A DNA stretch of 64,000 nucleotides from Nematostella vectensis (taxonomy: Eukaryota > Cnidaria > Anthozoa > Actiniaria > Edwardsiidae). Position numbers and translations under genes: made by a program. The stretch lies in contig NC_064035.1 in the NCBI RefSeq assembly GCF_932526225.1, forward strand, positions 5,889,501 to 5,953,500. The letters are read 5' to 3'. The notes under the pieces are model-generated. The model was not told the origin of the DNA, ran no database searches, and was given only the letters and a program-made list of their open reading frames with translations. Shown one piece after another: positions 60,482 to 64,000 of this stretch. The number at the start of each line of letters is the position of its first letter. Positions within the stretch are counted from its first letter, which is position 1.

Positions 60482-60728
60482 TGATACACTTTTTTATAAG
60501 AACATCTAATTTTTAGTTGAGGCGGGGCCGTTTCTTAACGATGTTCTTAAATTTAAATGCTTATAAAATATAGTACCCAATGAATTATTAGGAGGAGAAT
60601 TACACAAATGACAAACTGCATTTTAGAACACATAAGACTAAAGAAGCAATATCTTGCTGCTATCTGAGCCTCGGCATGTTCTTAAAATTTGGTGAGATCT
60701 CAGCCTGGACCTTCTTATAAAAAAAAAT
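60482..60728. mobile_element. small TIR element (MITE-like)
   Basis: The left end CTTTTTTATAAGAACATC and right end GACCTTCTTATAAAAAAAAA form an inverted pair about 245 bp apart. The internal TTGCTGCTATCTGAG followed by TCAGCCTGGAC also occurs at 42640-42690, where TGGACGTTCTTATAAAAAAG follows, so the family has at least two members here. No coding capacity. Confidence 0.6.
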
Positions 60729-62149
60729 GTATTCCAGTGATTGTTTCGAATTTAGAAGGGTTAGGAGTCTTAGGAAGTGAAGTCCGCTGAGCAGCAAAGT
60801 TTGAAGTTTGTTGCTATTAAAAAGTTCTTAATATGCGAAAAAGTATATAGATTAACAACGTTTTCAGCATAAACAAGAAGTGATTAAAAAAACCCGTAGC
60901 CGTTGAAGCATGTTGATTCCCGTCCCCAAAAGACGAATCCCGTTCCCGGTAACCAGGAATAGTCCTTTTTTCCCGGCCCAAAATCAGGCGAATCCCGGCT
61001 CCTGTTTTACCCCTTCAGGACCCTCCCTTAAGTATCAAGCAAAATATTGAAATGCAAGGTTTGCGATCTCATTATTTTGCATTCTTGAACAAAACCGTCT
61101 ACAGGTGGATTATGGTCCCACTTTCTCCCACTTTTCGTTTGTCGGACAACGACTAAAAACAGCATTATTTTGGGGGAATATTTTTTTACCGAGACGGGGC
61201 AAGATTTTGCCGGGGACTTTCCCACAAGGACGCGTAGCTAATGTGGGCGCACGAGGCACGCACTGACCGATGTTATCCCCCCCAAAAATTGTGACCTATG
61301 ATAATTTCCATGGTTTTACATAGTTTTAGGGCATTGCTTATGTTTGCACCACCGCGACAGAAATTTTTTTAGAAAGTATACAGGATTGCCTATATAGCTG
61401 AAATTGTCATGGAAACAAAATTAAGAAAAACAGTGGAGATATCAAGATCAGTTTTAACATCTTCTAATAAATATATTTCAAAGAAACCACATTGATTACG
61501 GCTTGTTTTTACGTGTCTAAAGACACAAAAATCGCTACAGTTTCTGCTACAAGTTTTTTGACGCGCAGTTGTGCTCGATATTCTGCTGGAATTGATTTTA
61601 AAACCATAGTTAAAACTCTAATGAGCCGTCTGCTCGTTTTTACTGTATACCCTGTAAGTTGTATTTTCCATTTTCTTATGTAGACCCGCCTACGCGCTAA
61701 TCCCTGGAGAGCTACAACGAAAACCGGGATTCGCCTTTTGGGGAAATATTAGCAAAGATAACGCCGGAAAATTCAAAACCAGCCAGTGGAACATTCGTGG
61801 TCCGTCTCAGCCGTTTTCCTCCAAATCACTTATAACTGTAAAAACCCAAGTTTTAACGGACTGTGGAGGACGGGGAGGTTTGAACTGCAAACCATTTATA
61901 GAAATTTGGTTCTAGTCTTGATTCTTCAAGGTATGACTTTCAGGCCCACAACGGCCGAAAGTCCACTTTTGGTTCTCAATAGACGTGCTATTTGTAGACA
62001 AAACTAAAAACCATAAGCTAGATCACTCCGGTATGTAGCCAAATCCTACAATAAACGTCCCGTGGAGATACTGCAAAGGCATAAAAAATCCCTTTTTGTT
62101 CTTTCGGAGTTGGTTAGATTTTTATCAGAGAACTCTATCCCTACCTCAC

Positions 62150-62243
62150 TCCTCCCCCCCCCCCCCCCCCCCCCCGGAAAAATTAAGTCCACTTTCTCGG
62201 ATTTAGCATCCCCCCAAGAAAAATCCTGGGTACGGGTCTGACT
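62150..62243. repeat. poly-C dispersed repeat, copy 5
   Basis: A C run of about 22, then GGAAAAATTAAGTCCACTTT, CTCGGATTT and AAAAATCCTGGGTACGGGTCT. It is the member closest to copy 1, sharing the TCGGATTT word as well as the right end. Confidence 0.65.
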
Positions 62244-62809
62244 TTCTAGTTATCTTTATAGAGTCTAGATACCATGGATACAGTGACGGGAACAGAATCA
62301 GCTAAAAAAACGGGATGTCCCTTTGGTTGCCCTTCATTTTCTATTGTTGCTACATTTGTTATTCATCCGTCTCTCTGAGTGAGCCCGCTATCATTTTACC
62401 ACTTTGCTATCCAGGTCTAAAAATATCGCATTTCTGCGCATGCCCCCTCGGGTACTTGCTGTACTAAATGTTATATTTGAGAGCTCCTCTTGATAAATCC
62501 AGCGGGCTTGCGGTGTAGGGGTTTCTTGTTGGCCCAACCATCGCAGATTCGAGGCATACTTCCGTGAATTGTGCTTGAATGGATTTTCGCTGTTTGTTGA
62601 GTTGGTAGCTTGCTTCGCGTGGTTTACGTGTGGAAGCACGCGATGACGTCGACGAAAAATTCTTAAACCTCTGAAAAGTGCAAAAAGAAATTGGTGTATT
62701 GCTATAAACTGTATTAATGATAAGAATGACTGTAAAATGTGGAAAGTATTTGTGTTTATATGTATTATCTTATTTCAACCTAATACACGGGATCAAAGGC
62801 GACCCAGTC

Positions 62810-62876
62810 TGTGCGTACCGGTCCTCTCATCTATGCTGAAACGGGTTCGATTCCCGGTCGAGGTTTTCTGTTTCAT
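62810..62876 (+). pseudogene. tRNA-like B-box segment (SINE head or tRNA remnant)
   Basis: A perfect RNA polymerase III B box, GGTTCGATTCC, sits inside GGGTTCGATTCCCGG, which can form a T-arm. The upstream sequence (GCGACCCAGTCTGTG) only weakly fits an A box, and the acceptor stem does not close. A functional tRNA is not supported. Confidence 0.35.
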
Positions 62877-63304
62877 GGCCCTGTATTTGCACTCGGCGAA
62901 TCCATGTGTCAGGGCACGCATAATTCATTGGTATTTGAGTCAAATAAATAAGCGAATAAGCCTAAAACAAAAAACAAATTCAAGCTTAGAACATAAGAAA
63001 CTTGTAGAATTCTTGTTACAAGCCTGAATTCACATGGTTTTCAGAGACCAGTATATAACCACTTCGAGTTGACCGTAATTAAAATAGGTGCATATTAAGA
63101 GCAGAAAATAAATCACACAAATTCTACGTTTTACAGGATTTGTTTTAGCAGAGATAGAAGAGTGCAGTACTGTACGACATTTTTCATTTTCAATTGTTTC
63201 GATATCTTGTTGCCAGTGGATCAAACCCATTAATGCCCAGTATGAGTGTCTCGCATTAATAAATAGAATTCCCGCCATGGGAATGGGATATGCATCTTAC
63301 TGAA

Positions 63305-64000
63305 TCACAAACCAATTGTTAATACCCACCTATTGTAAAGCAAGAAGTAAATAATCGGCATCCAGAGAAAACTGGATTTAGCGATCAAGTGCGGGATGAA
63401 AGTCACACTGGGAGAGCGAAGCAGAGAAGCCCCTCCACACAACGACACGAAGACGCAAACACAGTAAGGCATCCACGTGACCACATACATTGCCACTGAC
63501 ACGCCCACCATCTTGGTGATGCCTTTGTAGGCTAGGGCGAACCGAGACCTCGGTCGGCTCTGGTGGACATGTAGCCTTGACAAGGTGACACGGATCCGCA
63601 CAAGGTAGAATATGCATGTGCTCATAGGCACAATGAACACAATGGTTGTTAAAGAGACTGCGTAGATAATGTCTCTGGTATCCTCTGGTCGCCAGTTCGG
63701 CGCGCAGTTTGTCTGACCGGCCTCATATGTCATGCTTGTAACGCCTGTGAGAGGTGGCAGCATCGTTACCGCGGACGCCAGCCAAACACCAGCTATCAGC
63801 CCCCACGGCCGCCGGCTTCTCTTGTACAACGCTCGGTTGCGCACTAGAATGTGTGTCATCCCTTTATGTACCTTGTAAACTATACATGCGAGAGTGAGCA
63901 TCATAGAGATGGCCGCAGTACCCGCGATAAACCCCTCGACTCGGCAAACTACATCGTTGAACAACCATCGATGTGACATCGCATTGGTGAACGTTATCGG
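63305..64000 (-). CDS. opsin, partial (5' part beyond right edge)
   Basis: Visual-pigment-type class A GPCR that holds retinal through a Schiff base. The visible part begins at the end of TM2 (reading frame open to the edge, PITFTNAM) and runs through TM7. Opsin features are HRWLFNDVVC in loop 1/TM3, the loop 2 segment YEAGQTNCAPNW with the disulphide Cys, and FIPHLIAKSSFLW in TM7, where the Lys is the retinal attachment site. Oddities are TM3 reading YKV where ERY/DRY is expected, and MPIIY in place of NPxxY. The frame reaches a TGA at 63305, but probable donors at 63329 or 63325 (AATAG|GTGGGT or GTGG|GTATTA) suggest that the last residues are intron read-through and the cytoplasmic tail lies in another exon. 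Confidence 0.85.
   Translation of the reverse strand, partial: PITFTNAMSHRWLFNDVVCRVEGFIAGTAAISMMLTLACIVYKVHKGMTHILVRNRALYKRSRRPWGLIAGVWLASAVTMLPPLTGVTSMTYEAGQTNCAPNWRPEDTRDIIYAVSLTTIVFIVPMSTCIFYLVRIRVTLSRLHVHQSRPRSRFALAYKGITKMVGVSVAMYVVTWMPYCVCVFVSLCGGASLLRSPSVTFIPHLIAKSSFLWMPIIYFLLYNRWVLTIGL

Larger units (their letters stand above)
58078..63304. other. repeat-rich intergenic region between HIF-alpha and the opsin gene
   Basis: No protein-coding gene is supported. The left end should hold the HIF-alpha promoter. Marked repeats are listed separately (poly-C elements near 59400 and 62150, a TIR element at 60482-60728, a B-box-bearing tRNA-like piece at 62810-62876). Short frames at 61492-61683, 61786-62007 and 62391-62639 have no known domain. 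The remainder is AT-rich unique sequence. Confidence 0.5.

Noticed and set aside
62391-62639. 82-codon minus-strand frame near the opsin
   Set aside because: No membrane segment, no opsin or other domain, and no phase link to the opsin exon.

Overview
The window is eukaryotic nuclear DNA from an animal, most likely an anthozoan cnidarian; Nematostella vectensis or a close relative is my inference. The reasons are GT-AG introns in conserved animal genes (VPS25, DLEC1, KANSL1, a HIF-alpha), two class A GPCRs of which one is an opsin, CR1/L2-like and Penelope-like retroelement pieces, and a dispersed poly-C repeat ending in CTGGGTACGGGCC of a type I associate with sea anemone DNA. Gene models were built by hand: every exon junction listed was checked for GT/AG and for reading-phase agreement. 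No search was run. LAYOUT: 1-790 is a ~60 bp GC-rich minisatellite at the left edge. 791-4885 holds no gene I can support. VPS25 (minus, 4886-6615, 6 exons) and DLEC1 (plus, 7082-29163, 38 exons) are head to head with 466 bp between start codons. DLEC1 introns hold two large minisatellites (23 bp and 21 bp units), a tandem duplication that repeats one splice donor and a triplication that repeats another. A single-exon NAD-epimerase-like gene (minus, 29534-30877) with a signal peptide and a C-terminal SDEL is tail to tail with DLEC1. KANSL1 (plus, 34199-40522, 7 exons) follows. An intronless orphan GPCR lies at 43237-44412 (minus). 44413-48702 is intergenic and dominated by a ~91 bp minisatellite interrupted by a Penelope-like fragment. 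A HIF-alpha gene (minus, 48703-58077, 9 exons) carries an antisense non-LTR retrotransposon with an open RT frame in intron 5 and an 820 bp foldback DNA transposon with an 8 bp target duplication in intron 1. 58078-63304 is repeat-rich intergenic DNA. The right edge cuts an opsin gene (minus, 63305-64000). FUNCTION: the genes do not form a pathway. They are an ESCRT-II subunit, a ciliary axoneme protein, an ER-lumen epimerase-like enzyme, a chromatin-complex scaffold, an oxygen-sensing transcription factor and two receptors. The most interesting signals are the tandem duplications that copy working splice donors inside DLEC1, a HIF-alpha with an altered LxxLAP degron but an intact C-terminal asparagine motif, a secreted-pathway epimerase with an SDEL tail, an opsin that keeps the retinal lysine while losing the ERY and NPxxY motifs, and the foldback transposon.
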